Shown: positions 16,593-25,661 of the stretch, piece after piece
How the letters are laid out: the number at the start of each line of letters is the position of its first letter
How positions within the stretch are numbered: the first letter of the stretch is position 1
NCBI GenBank assembly: GCA_021770655.1
Contig: JAETQO010000001.1
Location: 62,001-126,000, forward strand
DNA length: 64,000 bases
From: Ruminococcus sp.
Lineage (GTDB): Bacteria > Bacillota > Clostridia > Oscillospirales > Ruminococcaceae
Direction of reading: 5' to 3'
Translations under genes and position numbers: made by a program
The notes under the pieces: generated by a model
The model's input: the letters and a program-made list of their open reading frames with translations, nothing else
What the model was told of the DNA's origin: nothing
The model's database searches: none

Positions 16593-19500
16593 ATGAAAAA
16601 AGCAAGAATTTATTCGGCAATGACTGCGGCTGCTATGCTTGCCGCAACCATAACGATAATTCCTGCAAGTGCAGAAAAAGCTCTTGAACCTACCGGAGAA
16701 ACGAGAAAATTTCAACTCGGAACGACGGATTACGGCGGAACGGGCGTTGAAAACGGCGGTAAGAACTGGGTAAAGGTCGTTCAGAACTCCAATAATAAGA
16801 GGCTGTTTTCAAACGTTGCTCCCGGAACCGATGTAGCAGCACTTCAGGTTACTTTTGATATTACCGACTGGTCGGGCAAGGAGTTTGATGTGACTTGGGG
16901 AGCAAATATCGATTTTATCGGCGACAGCGGAACGACATGGTGCGGTACGTCTGCGTTTGCCGGAATATCGGAATACAAGATCGACGGAAACGGAGAATAT
17001 ACTGTTACCTGCGATCTGGCGAAGCTTGCGGAATCAAAAGGCAAAGCGGGAATCTCTTATCTTCAGACTTGTGAGATGGTAATTGTTGGAGTAGAGGAAG
17101 GGGATACGACAATGATAAATGTCAAAAAGGCGGTCATATACGAACCGGGTGATGATGTGCCGTCTGACGGCTTTACTACCGATATAAGCGATGATGACAG
17201 CGGCTCCGGAAGCGGCAGTCAGTCCGGACAGCCTTCAGATACACAGAGGCTTAGCAAAGAACTGAATATAGACGGCGATAACGCCAACGTCGCTGAGAAT
17301 ATGCTCTACAGAGGTCAGGGAATGATAAGCGCAAACAATTCTTCAAGGCTTCTGCTTGACTATAAGACTGAGAACCCCGATAAGTACTGGGAGATAATGA
17401 ATTACCTGTTCGGAGAGGACGGCCTCGGAATGACGCATCTGAAAGTAGAAATGGGTGCGGACATCAACTCTTCTTCCGGAACGGAACCTGCCGTAAAGCG
17501 TTCGGCTGATGAACCTGCCGACGTTACAAGGGGAGCGGCATATCAGATCGCAGCAGACGCAAAGTCGATAAATCCCGATCTTACGCTCGATATGCTTTGG
17601 TGGAGTGAACCTAAGTGGGTATCAAGTGCGTCAGACGTTTATGCGGCAAGATACCGTTGGTATAAGGAAACCCTTGACGCTGCCTATAATACCTATGGTA
17701 TTAAGTTTGATTATGTCAGCGCAGTGCAGAATGAGCGTGCTTATGATGCAGACTGGATAAAATATCTTGCTGCTCACCTTGACAACGAAACAGACGCTCC
17801 TTATGACTATTCGCAGATAAAGATCGTTGCAGGTGACGAGGTATGCTCGTGGAACATCTGTGATGAAATGATGAAAGACGAGGAGCTGCGGAATGCAATA
17901 GATGTTATCGGAAGTCATTACACAAGCTGGTCCAGTACTAACGCACGGAAGCTTGCAAATGAATACGGCAAGGAGCTGTGGTTCAGCGAGGCAAGTTCTC
18001 CTATGACCTATTCTCAGGGAGCTGCGGCATATGACGGAAAAGGCTCCGGACTTGCAGACATAGGCGGAACGCTCGATATTGCAAACAGAATCATCACTAT
18101 GTATCCCGGCGGAGGTATGACGCTTTATGAATATCAGCCTGCCGTTGCCGCTTATTATGATGGAGTTACTTATTGCAGAAAGCAGCTTATAAAAGCTGAC
18201 GAGCCGTGGAGCGGAGCCTATGAGTTTGACAGCGGCTACTATATGGGACTGCATTTTTCTAAGTTTATCAAAAAGGGCTGGGCATTTGTTGACGGAGCTT
18301 GTTACGCTGACGGAAAGGCAGGCGGCGACGGTCATGCTATAGTTGATGCAGTATACAGCTATGTAACCCTTACCGACACGGATACGGGGGATTACAGCAC
18401 CGTTATCTGCAACACCACCGATAAAGAGATAACATATAATTTCAATGTCACCAATCTGGGCAAGGCCGCCGAAAAGGTATATGTTTGGGAAACAAGAGGC
18501 TCTGACGGCGACAATTATGACGAAAACTATTTTAAGAAAATCAATGAGATAACTCCTGCTGCGGACAACGGAAAGTATACTTACAGCGTAACGCTGAAGC
18601 CTTATTCCCTCGTAACGGTTTCTACCCTTGATGTTGCTGAACAGCAGTATTCCGGCAGTGAGTCGGGAACTCTTGAACTTCCGTATTCGGACGATTATGA
18701 GTATGAAGGATATGCATCGGATTATCTTTCTTCAAGAGGCGGCGCACCCAGATATACTACCGATGAGGGCGGTGCGTTTGAAGTAGTAAACGTTGACGGA
18801 AACAACGTGGTTATGCAGAAAATAACTTCTGCAAACAAGGCTAACGAGTGGGGTTCTTCTCCTGATCCGACCACAAATTTCGGAGACGACAGATGGTTTA
18901 ATTACAGCGTTTCGGCAGATGTTAATCTGGAAGTAAGCGGAGATTCTTCAAATTACGCAGGCGTTGGTCTTAGATACAGAATGGGCGGCAACGGTAAGAG
19001 CGGTTACTGGGCGAAACTCAATGAAGACGGCAAGATTTCGCTTGTGCGAAACAGCGCTGAGATAGTTTCGGCAGAACTTGAGAATTTTGACAAATCGGCT
19101 TGGAACAATCTGAAAGTCGAGGCTGTTCAGAATGTTATCAAAGTTTATGTAAACGGCGAATGTGTGATTGAATATGTCTGCACGGAAGATTCGCTTCTCG
19201 GCGCAGGACGTGCGGCATATTTCAGCTCGTACAACAACAATTGCTTCGACAATTTCAAGGCAGAGGTAATTGACGACATCGGTGCGTATGTTGAAAGATT
19301 CGATGATATGGATAAGCTTATGAGCTACAGCGGCAGCTGGAACTTTACTACCACAGGCAGCTGGAAGAATTTCAACCGAACGAACTCAAAAGGCTCGGAA
19401 GGCGCAATTGCATCATTCAGCTTCACAGGAACAGGCTTCACGGTATTCGGCGACAACAACAAAGGCTCTGAGCTTGAAATAACCGTTGACGGAACTGTTG

Positions 19501-19931
19501 TTAACGACGATTTTATAACAGTCAAGAGCGGCAGCCGTGAGGTTTCATATTACAAATATGGTCTTGAGGACGGGAAACATACCGTACAGATAAAAGTGCT
19601 TAGCGGAAGCTATAACATTGACGGCGTGGAGATAGTAAACGGAAATTCCATCAGCGCAGAGGCTTCCGGTCTTGACCCTGATGAAGACGACAATAAACCT
19701 AACGACAGCAAGCCTGATGATAACCTGCAGGAAGGCAACGAGCCAGGTGATAACAATTCTGATGACGAAGCTCAGGGTTCTGACAGCAACTCACAGAAGG
19801 ATAATGAGAATAAGACAGATGACACTGTAAATGATAACCCGAAAACTGGAGCAGCGATGTCTTCTCTTGCTGCGGCATCATTGTTCGGTCTGGCAGCTGT
19901 GGTCTCCAAGAAAAAATCAAATAAAGAATAG
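16593..19931 (+). CDS. Secreted, sortase-anchored family GH59 glycosidase (galactocerebrosidase/beta-galactosidase type)
   Basis: An 1112-residue exported enzyme. Residues 1-27 are a signal peptide ending ASA. Residues about 30-200 are a beta-rich, possibly carbohydrate-binding domain, then a Ser/Gly linker. Residues about 215-690 match GH59: RGQGMISANNSSRLLLDY, HLKVEMGADINSSSGTEP, acid/base Glu381 in QNERAYDADW, and nucleophile Glu466 in LWFSEASSP, in the same order as animal galactocerebrosidase (NERSYNANY, LWSSEDFS). A LamG-like domain (about 710-905), another beta domain (about 910-1030), an acidic Asp/Asn/Pro linker, and a cell-wall sorting signal NPKTG at 1082-1086 followed by a hydrophobic segment and KKK complete it. 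The likely role is release of beta-linked galactose from host or plant glycans at the cell surface. Confidence 0.85.
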   Translation: MKKARIYSAMTAAAMLAATITIIPASAEKALEPTGETRKFQLGTTDYGGTGVENGGKNWVKVVQNSNNKRLFSNVAPGTDVAALQVTFDITDWSGKEFDVTWGANIDFIGDSGTTWCGTSAFAGISEYKIDGNGEYTVTCDLAKLAESKGKAGISYLQTCEMVIVGVEEGDTTMINVKKAVIYEPGDDVPSDGFTTDISDDDSGSGSGSQSGQPSDTQRLSKELNIDGDNANVAENMLYRGQGMISANNSSRLLLDYKTENPDKYWEIMNYLFGEDGLGMTHLKVEMGADINSSSGTEPAVKRSADEPADVTRGAAYQIAADAKSINPDLTLDMLWWSEPKWVSSASDVYAARYRWYKETLDAAYNTYGIKFDYVSAVQNERAYDADWIKYLAAHLDNETDAPYDYSQIKIVAGDEVCSWNICDEMMKDEELRNAIDVIGSHYTSWSSTNARKLANEYGKELWFSEASSPMTYSQGAAAYDGKGSGLADIGGTLDIANRIITMYPGGGMTLYEYQPAVAAYYDGVTYCRKQLIKADEPWSGAYEFDSGYYMGLHFSKFIKKGWAFVDGACYADGKAGGDGHAIVDAVYSYVTLTDTDTGDYSTVICNTTDKEITYNFNVTNLGKAAEKVYVWETRGSDGDNYDENYFKKINEITPAADNGKYTYSVTLKPYSLVTVSTLDVAEQQYSGSESGTLELPYSDDYEYEGYASDYLSSRGGAPRYTTDEGGAFEVVNVDGNNVVMQKITSANKANEWGSSPDPTTNFGDDRWFNYSVSADVNLEVSGDSSNYAGVGLRYRMGGNGKSGYWAKLNEDGKISLVRNSAEIVSAELENFDKSAWNNLKVEAVQNVIKVYVNGECVIEYVCTEDSLLGAGRAAYFSSYNNNCFDNFKAEVIDDIGAYVERFDDMDKLMSYSGSWNFTTTGSWKNFNRTNSKGSEGAIASFSFTGTGFTVFGDNNKGSELEITVDGTVVNDDFITVKSGSREVSYYKYGLEDGKHTVQIKVLSGSYNIDGVEIVNGNSISAEASGLDPDEDDNKPNDSKPDDNLQEGNEPGDNNSDDEAQGSDSNSQKDNENKTDDTVNDNPKTGAAMSSLAAASLFGLAAVVSKKKSNKE

Positions 19932-19948
19932 CAAGTAGCTACTACCGC

Positions 19949-19990
19949 AAACAACGCATTACAGATTGCTCTGCAATGCGTTGTTTCCAA
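19949..19990. terminator. Terminator after the GH59 gene
   Basis: A long stem AAACAACGCATT / AATGCGTTGTTT with an imperfect apical CAG/CTG extension. Moderate T-richness follows; it may also serve the convergent dehydrogenase operon. Confidence 0.65.
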
Positions 19991-20040
19991 TGTTTATTTA
20001 TTACAGTGATCATAATTCCTGCATTTGAGCATTTCCGGAT

Positions 20041-21171
20041 TTAAAGCGCCTGCTCATAAAGCTTAGCAATTCCGTCTTTATCAAAAAGCATCGGATGATT
20101 TTTGATACTTGCCTCGGAAACCTTAAAACAATTTTCCGTCAACCATGGAATGTCGTCTTTGGTAATGCATTGTTCCGAAAGCTTAATGTTAAGGTCAACG
20201 CTTTGAAGAAGATTTCTTATCATATCACCGCATTCGGAAGCGGTTTTGCCGCCCAGAAGTCTGGATATGACCTCATACTTCTCAGGCGCACCGGAAAAGC
20301 TTGCATCTGTGATCACCGGAGTAAGCGCGGCAAGCCCTCTACCGTGGACTATGTTTTTTAAGCCGCTTGCAGGGTGCTCCATACCGTGAGGAAGTGTAAC
20401 CCCTGCCGTGTGTATGACCATTCCGCCAATAGTGCTTGCCCACGTTACGGCGTCCCATTTTTCCGGCTCCTGTGACCCATTATACAAATCAATCAAGTTT
20501 TCCGATATGGATTTTATCGCTTGTAATGACATATATTCCGTAAGCGGCTGGTTCAGTCTGGAAAGGTATGCCTCCATAGAATGACAAAGTGCGTCAAAAC
20601 AAACTGAGGATAAAACGTGTTTCGGCATAGTCTGCATAAGCTCGGAATCTATGATAGAAAGTGCCGGGATAATCGAATTTCTCCGCAGGGATTTTTTATC
20701 TCCGCTTTCGGCATTGGTAAGTACCGCAAAGCCGTTTCCCTCGCTTCCGGTTCCGCAGGTTGTTGGAACAGCGATGATCGGCAGGGCAGTTTCTCCTGTA
20801 ATGCGGTTAAAAATATAGTCGTTGATATCGCCGCCGTTTTCAGCAAGAAATGCTATTGCTTTCGCACAATCCATAATACTTCCGCCGCCAAGTCCAATGA
20901 CTGAATTACAGCTATAATCCCTTGCGATTTCTGCTCCGATTACCGCCGTTGCAGTAAGCGGATTTTGTGTGACCTTGTCAAATACTACGCTGTAAACTCC
21001 CTCGGATTCAAGATATGTACGCACTCTGTCAAGTAATCCTGACTTTTTGGAACTGTTTTCTCCTGTGACTATAAGCGTGCGCTGCCCGTACTTTGATGCG
21101 GCTTTTCCGACTTCTGATACTTTGCCTCTGCCGAACAGAAGGTTTACAGGCAGATAATATTGAAATTCCAT
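20041..21171 (-). CDS. Iron-containing (group III) alcohol dehydrogenase
   Basis: A 376-residue cytoplasmic NAD(P)H-dependent dehydrogenase. The N-terminal Rossmann-like half carries GLGGGSIMDCAKAIAF for the cofactor and PTTCGTGSE after it. The C-terminal half has the iron ligands: the His of FDALCHSMEAYLS, then GVTLPHGMEHPASGL and NIVHGRGLAALTP. It is the last gene of a six-gene operon with an aminotransferase and an amino-acid importer, and overlaps the previous gene by one base (TAATG). It probably reduces an aldehyde produced by that aminotransferase to an alcohol. It is not a duplicate of the truncated dehydrogenase at 11538-12077, from which its iron-binding blocks differ clearly. Confidence 0.88.
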   Translation of the reverse strand: MEFQYYLPVNLLFGRGKVSEVGKAASKYGQRTLIVTGENSSKKSGLLDRVRTYLESEGVYSVVFDKVTQNPLTATAVIGAEIARDYSCNSVIGLGGGSIMDCAKAIAFLAENGGDINDYIFNRITGETALPIIAVPTTCGTGSEGNGFAVLTNAESGDKKSLRRNSIIPALSIIDSELMQTMPKHVLSSVCFDALCHSMEAYLSRLNQPLTEYMSLQAIKSISENLIDLYNGSQEPEKWDAVTWASTIGGMVIHTAGVTLPHGMEHPASGLKNIVHGRGLAALTPVITDASFSGAPEKYEVISRLLGGKTASECGDMIRNLLQSVDLNIKLSEQCITKDDIPWLTENCFKVSEASIKNHPMLFDKDGIAKLYEQAL

Positions 21172-21806
21172 TATTCTATCAATCCTTTGATTTTAAGATA
21201 AGATTTTATTAAATCCACACATTCGTTAATACCCACTTTTTCGCTGTTTAAAGTCATGTCGTAGTTTATTGGATTTGTCCAGTAGTTTCCGTGGGTATAG
21301 TATTCGTAATATTCCGCTCTGTATTTGTCGGTGTTCTTGATAGTCGCAACAGCAACCTCTTCTGTCACGCCCATATTCTCCATAGTGCGTTTTATGCAGA
21401 AATCACGGGGAGCCTCAATATACACGCTTACAACATTCGGTCTGCCTGCAAGAATATAGTCTGCACATTTACCTACGATCACGCAGGATTCCGTGTCCGC
21501 AAGATTTTTGATGATCTGTTTCTGATAGTCAAAAAGCGTATCGTCCGAAACGAACTTTTCATTTCTTGCAATGTATTTTTTTGCCCGAGGAAGACCTTTC
21601 ATAAGTCCTGCAAAGGAGTTTCCGGAAGCGTGTAATTTTTCATTTACCGCCTGAAACATTTCTTCGTCCAGTCCGCTGAGCTGTGCGGCAAGGGTAAGGA
21701 TCCTGTTTTCATAGCAGTGGATTCCAAGGTCCTTTGCAAGCTTTGAAGCGATAACCTTTCCGCCTGTGCCGAAACCTCTTGCGAAAGTTACTACAAAATT
21801 ATTCAT
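21171..21806 (-). CDS. Cytidylate kinase-like family protein
   Basis: A 211-residue P-loop-fold protein of the cytidylate kinase-like family common in Firmicutes. The N-terminal loop reads ARGFGTGGKVIASKLAKDLG, a glycine-rich variant lacking the usual GKS/T lysine context, followed by CYENRILTLAAQLSG and the LID-like region SVYIEAPRDFCIKRTMEN. The second ATG (21806) is preferred because GGAGG lies nine bases upstream; the first (21812) is only three bases from it. True CMP kinases act in nucleotide metabolism, but proteins of this branch are often found beside transporters and dehydrogenases and their substrate is unknown. It sits between the ABC ATPase and the alcohol dehydrogenase genes. 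Confidence 0.75.
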   Translation of the reverse strand: MNNFVVTFARGFGTGGKVIASKLAKDLGIHCYENRILTLAAQLSGLDEEMFQAVNEKLHASGNSFAGLMKGLPRAKKYIARNEKFVSDDTLFDYQKQIIKNLADTESCVIVGKCADYILAGRPNVVSVYIEAPRDFCIKRTMENMGVTEEVAVATIKNTDKYRAEYYEYYTHGNYWTNPINYDMTLNSEKVGINECVDLIKSYLKIKGLIE

Positions 21807-21821
21807 AGTCATACGCCTCCG

Positions 21822-22574
21822 TCAATTTGAAAAAAATCTGCTCAGAAATTCTTTTGCACGGGGATGCTGAGGATTTGTAAAGAATTCGGACGGCGGAGCG
21901 TCTTCAACAATATAGCCCTTGTCCATAAAAAGAACTCTGTTGGAAACGTCCCTTGCAAAATCCATTTCGTGTGTAACGATGATCATTGTAAGGTTTTCTC
22001 CTGCAAGCTTTTTCATTACATTAAGAACATCGCCGACCATTTCCGGATCGAGAGCAGAAGTGGGCTCGTCAAAAAGCAGTACCTCTGGGTTCATGCAAAG
22101 ACCCCTTGCTATTGCAACACGCTGTTTCTGTCCTCCCGAAAGCTGTGAGGGGTATGCGTTGATAAACGGCGCCATGCCCACGGATTTCAGATGTGAAATT
22201 GCTCTTTTGTGAGCCTCGTCTTTTGAAAGGTGAAGAACCTTTCTTGTACCCTCCATACAATTTTTCAAAACTGTCTTGTTATTGAAAAGATTAAATGACT
22301 GGAACACCATTCCAACCTTTGATCGGTACTCGTTGGTTTCTTTTTGCTTTTTGCCAAGCTCTTTACCGTGGAAAAAAATCTTGCCGTAAGTCTGGGTCTC
22401 AAGCTGATTAATACATCGAAGAAGTGTGGATTTTCCTGATCCGGACGAGCCGAGAATACAGATAACGTCGCCCTTGTTTACGGTAAAATCAATTTTTCTG
22501 AGTACCTGATGCTCGCCGAAGGATTTACTCAGCTCTTCGACTCTGATGATTTCGTTTTCAGATTGTTTAGTCAT
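21822..22574 (-). CDS. Polar amino-acid ABC transporter ATP-binding protein
   Basis: A 250-residue GlnQ/HisP-type ATPase: Walker A GSSGSGKST, Q-loop VFQSFNLFNNKTVLKNC, signature LSGGQKQRVAIARGL, Walker B VLLFDEPTSALDPEMVGDVL and H-loop IVTHEMDFAR, ending with the family-typical PPSEFFTNPQHPRAKEFLSRFF. The start has a GGAGG SD. It lies 14 bases after the permease gene in the same operon. Amino acids or amino-acid analogues are the expected cargo. Confidence 0.92.
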   Translation of the reverse strand: MTKQSENEIIRVEELSKSFGEHQVLRKIDFTVNKGDVICILGSSGSGKSTLLRCINQLETQTYGKIFFHGKELGKKQKETNEYRSKVGMVFQSFNLFNNKTVLKNCMEGTRKVLHLSKDEAHKRAISHLKSVGMAPFINAYPSQLSGGQKQRVAIARGLCMNPEVLLFDEPTSALDPEMVGDVLNVMKKLAGENLTMIIVTHEMDFARDVSNRVLFMDKGYIVEDAPPSEFFTNPQHPRAKEFLSRFFSN

Positions 22575-22588
22575 GAGCGTTCGCCTCC

Positions 22589-23344
22589 TTACTGTGTATT
22601 TTCCATATATTCAACTGCCAGTCCGTAGTTCTTCTGCTGTGACATTTTCTTTTCCGCAAAAAGGAAAATACGGTTGAATACAAAGCAGAGCACAAAATAT
22701 ATGATTGCAATTACAAGGTACGATTCAAAGTATTTGTAGTATGTGCCGCCAGCTGTCTTTGCCATAAGGAAAAGCTCCTGAACGCCGATTACATTCAACA
22801 CTGACGTCATTTTCAAGTTTGTCAAAAACGTATTTGCCATTTCGGGAACAATATTTTTGAACGCCTGAGGAAGAATGATGTTAAACATGGTGGAAATGGG
22901 GGACATTCCCAGGGCGAGAGCACCTTCACGCTGCCCAATGTCAATAGACTTAATACCGGCACGAACAGTTTCAGACATATAAGCGCCCGTGTTGAGCAAG
23001 GTAACAAGTATTGCCGCAGGAATAGGCTCAATAGCAAAACCTGCCAGCTTGATACCAAAATAAATAACCATTGCCTGAACGATCATAGGAGTATCCCTGA
23101 AAACCTCCACATAAATCTTGGAGATCACCTTAAGCAGTCCCAAAATAGCTTTCTTGATTATATTATCTTCCTTGTTGATTTTGGTGTCTTCAATAATTCC
23201 TATGATATATCCCAAAACGAAGCCGATAAGTGTACCGCTCACGGAAATAAGCAGTGTAAGCCATGTTCCTCTTATAAATAGATCCGAATATTTCTCGGCA
23301 ATGAAGCCTATCCACTCTAATGTGGTATTTGGAGTATCTGTCAT
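22589..23344 (-). CDS. Polar amino-acid ABC transporter permease
   Basis: A 251-residue HisM/GlnP-type permease with an N-terminal periplasmic start, about five transmembrane segments, and the family blocks FRDTPMIVQAMVIYFG and GAYMSETVRAGIKSIDIGQREGALALGMS, followed by ILPQAFKNIVPEMANTFLTNLKMTSV. The importer has one permease gene and probably works as a homodimer. A stem-loop (23370-23404) separates it from the upstream binding-protein gene. Confidence 0.92.
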   Translation of the reverse strand: MTDTPNTTLEWIGFIAEKYSDLFIRGTWLTLLISVSGTLIGFVLGYIIGIIEDTKINKEDNIIKKAILGLLKVISKIYVEVFRDTPMIVQAMVIYFGIKLAGFAIEPIPAAILVTLLNTGAYMSETVRAGIKSIDIGQREGALALGMSPISTMFNIILPQAFKNIVPEMANTFLTNLKMTSVLNVIGVQELFLMAKTAGGTYYKYFESYLVIAIIYFVLCFVFNRIFLFAEKKMSQQKNYGLAVEYMENTQ

Positions 23345-23369
23345 ACTATTTGCTCCCTTCTGAATGAAA

Positions 23370-23404
23370 ATCGCTTCGTCGCTTTTGCTTTACGGCGAAG
23401 CGAT
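23370..23404 (-). promoter_or_regulatory. Intercistronic stem-loop between binding protein and permease genes
   Basis: ATCGCTTCG / CGAAGCGAT form a 9-bp stem around a 17-base loop, with a short TTTTC tract after it on the minus strand. Such hairpins commonly stabilise or partly terminate mRNA so that the binding protein is made in excess; that role is inferred here. Confidence 0.5.
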
Positions 23405-23421
23405 ATCCAAATTACTTAAAA

Positions 23422-24303
23422 TCAGTTAGCCGCAGGCTGTAAAGATACTGCCGTTTTCATAAGCTCGTCCATAGCCGACTTGTCGTTCCAGCCGATGTCG
23501 TCCATTGCCTTTTGCAGTTTGTCACGGAACTTTGTATCGTCCTTTCTCGTGGCAATGCAGACGTTAGTCATTTCCTCATCGCCAACAAATGAATCGGAAG
23601 GATCCGGAGTTATAATTACAAGATCAGAGTTGGTGAGCTGTGCGGACTCTGCCGTAGGAAGATCGATAACAGCCACATCAGCCGTATCGTTTGAAATTGC
23701 CATAAACACTTCTGCGGTAGTTTCATAGTTTGAACCCAGCGTTGCGTCCGGGATCTGGTCAAGAAGATTTACCCAGCCTGTGCCGAGCTGTGTCGTTACC
23801 GTAACGTTCTTGCCTGCAAAATCAGAAAGCCCCTTTACGTTTTCATATTCCGAGCCTTTTTTTACAACAATGCAATTATCTCTGTGATAGTAGGGTTCTG
23901 TGAATGAGTAAGATTGTTCTCTTTCGGCTGTACGACCCATACCTGCTATAATGCAGTCATACTCGTTTGCGTCAAGTGCAAGACCGATCGAATCCCATTC
24001 AACCTTGTGAACTTCAAGCGTCATACCCATTTCATCTGCAAGCTTTTGTGCTACCATAACGTCATATCCGTAAGCATAATCACTGCTTCCGTAGATTGGA
24101 ACAGCCTTGCTTCCGTCGGGAACATCTTCGGAAACCTGAGTCCAGTTAAAGGGTGCATATGCACATTCCATACCAACTCTGAGTACTCCTCCTTCATTTC
24201 CCGAATCAGAACTGCTGTCCGACTTTCCGCATCCGCTGAAAGTAATTGTCATAAGGCTTAACGACAGTGCCACACACATTACTCTTTTCGCAAACTTTTT
24301 CAT
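23422..24303 (-). CDS. Amino-acid ABC transporter substrate-binding lipoprotein
   Basis: A 293-residue binding protein of the SBP_bac_3 family. It has a lipoprotein signal peptide with lipobox TFSGC (Cys about residue 25), a Ser/Asp-rich linker, then LRVGMECAYAPFNW, the family's substrate-entry strand, plus GYDVMVAQKLADEMG and DCIIAGMGRTAEREQSYSFTEPYY. The pocket contains the usual Arg (GRTAEREQ) and Asp positions for an alpha-amino-acid headgroup, so the cargo is probably a free amino acid rather than a simple amine. It is the second gene in the operon, right after the aminotransferase. Confidence 0.9.
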   Translation of the reverse strand: MKKFAKRVMCVALSLSLMTITFSGCGKSDSSSDSGNEGGVLRVGMECAYAPFNWTQVSEDVPDGSKAVPIYGSSDYAYGYDVMVAQKLADEMGMTLEVHKVEWDSIGLALDANEYDCIIAGMGRTAEREQSYSFTEPYYHRDNCIVVKKGSEYENVKGLSDFAGKNVTVTTQLGTGWVNLLDQIPDATLGSNYETTAEVFMAISNDTADVAVIDLPTAESAQLTNSDLVIITPDPSDSFVGDEEMTNVCIATRKDDTKFRDKLQKAMDDIGWNDKSAMDELMKTAVSLQPAAN

Positions 24304-24336
24304 ATATATCTTTCCTTTCTTAAATTAGATTTTAAC

Positions 24337-25554
24337 TTATTCTGCCGCCGCTTCCTCAACTGCCGACTTAATGATTTCGTAAGCCTTATCACAGTCTTTT
24401 TCGGTAATAATCAGCGGCGGTACCATACGAATTACATTTGAGCCGATCGCCGTTATCAGCAGTTTTCGGTCAAAACACTTGTGCTTGATCTCTACGCTGT
24501 TCAGACCGTCAAACTCAACGCCGATCAAAAGTCCCTGCCCTCTTACTTCCTTAACATGGGGGAGAGCTTTCAGCTTCTCGGAGAAATATGCACCCATTTT
24601 CTTTGCGTTACCTGCAAGGCCTTTGTCGAGCATTTCTTCGATCGCCGCAAGAGATGCCGCACAGCATACAGGGTGTCCGCCAAAGGTAGTTCCGTGAGAT
24701 CCCGGCGTAAACGCCTTGGAGACCTCTTCGGTTGCACAAATTGCGGCGATCGGCATTCCGCCGCCCATAGCTTTTGCCATTGAAACAATATCGGGCTTAA
24801 CTCCGTAATTCATATAAGACATGATCGCCCCCGTTCTGCACCAACCTGTCTGCACCTCGTCAAGCAGGAGAAGAATACCATTTTCATCGCAGAACTTTCT
24901 CAGACCCGTCATAAACTCTACAGTAGCGGGATTAACTCCGCCCTCGCCCTGAACCGGTTCGATCATTATTGCGATCGTATTTTCGGTGCAGGCATTTTTA
25001 AATGCCTCCAGATCGTTATATGGAGCGTATGTAAATCCCGGAGTCATATCGCCGAAACCAATCTGGCAGGCATTGTCCGGCTGGCCTGTCGCACTCATTG
25101 CACCGAATGTTCTTCCGTGAAATGATTTTTCCGCGGTAACAATATTATACTTATTAGGTCCGTACTTTTCAACGCCGTATTTTCTTGCCATTTTTATCAT
25201 AGCCTCGTTGGCTTCGGTTCCTGAATTCTGGTAGAAAATTTTATCCATACCGATCGTAGTGCAAATCTTTTCGGCGAGTAACGCCTGCGGTACGGTGTAA
25301 GGATAGTTAAACGACTGCATAATTGTTTCAGCTTGTTTCTGGACTGCCGCAACAACTTTTTCATTGCAGTTTCCGACTGAGTTTACGGCAATTCCCGCAT
25401 AAAAGTCGAGATAAGGGTCGCCTTTTTCATCATACATATAAACGCCCTTGGCACTGTCGGCAAGGAAATCAAAACGCTCGTAAGTTTCGATAATATACTT
25501 TGACGCCTTTGCCTTAAGTTCCTGTACCGTAAGTCCTGTGTCTGCTAATTTCAT
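24337..25554 (-). CDS. Class III PLP-dependent aminotransferase (acetylornithine/omega-amino acid type)
   Basis: A 405-residue fold-type I aminotransferase. The landmarks are FYAGIAVNSVGNCN, QNSGTEANEAMIKMARK binding the phosphate, SFHGRTFGAMSATGQ, the Asp of LLLDEVQTGWCRTG that contacts the PLP nitrogen, the Schiff-base Lys in IVSMAKAMGGGMPI, and HGTTFGGHPVCCAA. It resembles ArgD most, but there is no arginine biosynthesis gene nearby. Its operon (amino-acid importer, kinase-like protein, alcohol dehydrogenase) suggests catabolism of an imported omega-amino acid to an aldehyde. The second ATG (25554) has AAGGAG nine bases upstream, whereas the first (25563) touches the SD. Confidence 0.85.
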   Translation of the reverse strand: MKLADTGLTVQELKAKASKYIIETYERFDFLADSAKGVYMYDEKGDPYLDFYAGIAVNSVGNCNEKVVAAVQKQAETIMQSFNYPYTVPQALLAEKICTTIGMDKIFYQNSGTEANEAMIKMARKYGVEKYGPNKYNIVTAEKSFHGRTFGAMSATGQPDNACQIGFGDMTPGFTYAPYNDLEAFKNACTENTIAIMIEPVQGEGGVNPATVEFMTGLRKFCDENGILLLLDEVQTGWCRTGAIMSYMNYGVKPDIVSMAKAMGGGMPIAAICATEEVSKAFTPGSHGTTFGGHPVCCAASLAAIEEMLDKGLAGNAKKMGAYFSEKLKALPHVKEVRGQGLLIGVEFDGLNSVEIKHKCFDRKLLITAIGSNVIRMVPPLIITEKDCDKAYEIIKSAVEEAAAE

Positions 25555-25597
25555 CTGAACCATCTCCTTGAAAAGTAAAAAACATCAGAAAATAAAA

Positions 25598-25637
25598 AAA
25601 CAGACAATGACATCTTCATTGACGTCATTGTCTGTTA
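25598..25637 (-). terminator. Strong leader terminator upstream of the aminotransferase operon
   Basis: On the minus strand a 16-bp stem (AACAGACAATGACGTC / GATGTCATTGTCTGTT, one G-U) with loop AATGAA runs straight into T7. It lies about 20 nt after the predicted start site of the promoter at 25662-25690 and before the aminotransferase SD, so it must be read through or bypassed for the operon to be expressed. Confidence 0.8.
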
Positions 25638-25661
25638 TATTTTCTTGTTTTTGATGCTTTC

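Noticed and set aside
16593-19931. GH30 assignment for the large glycosidase
   Set aside because: The order and wording of motifs (RGQG-ISANNSSRLL, HLKVEMGADI, NERAYDADW, LWFSEAS) fit GH59 better, although both are clan GH-A.
24337-25554. argD (acetylornithine aminotransferase) as a firm name
   Set aside because: Sequence resemblance is real, but no arginine gene is nearby and the operon points to catabolism, so only the family is given.
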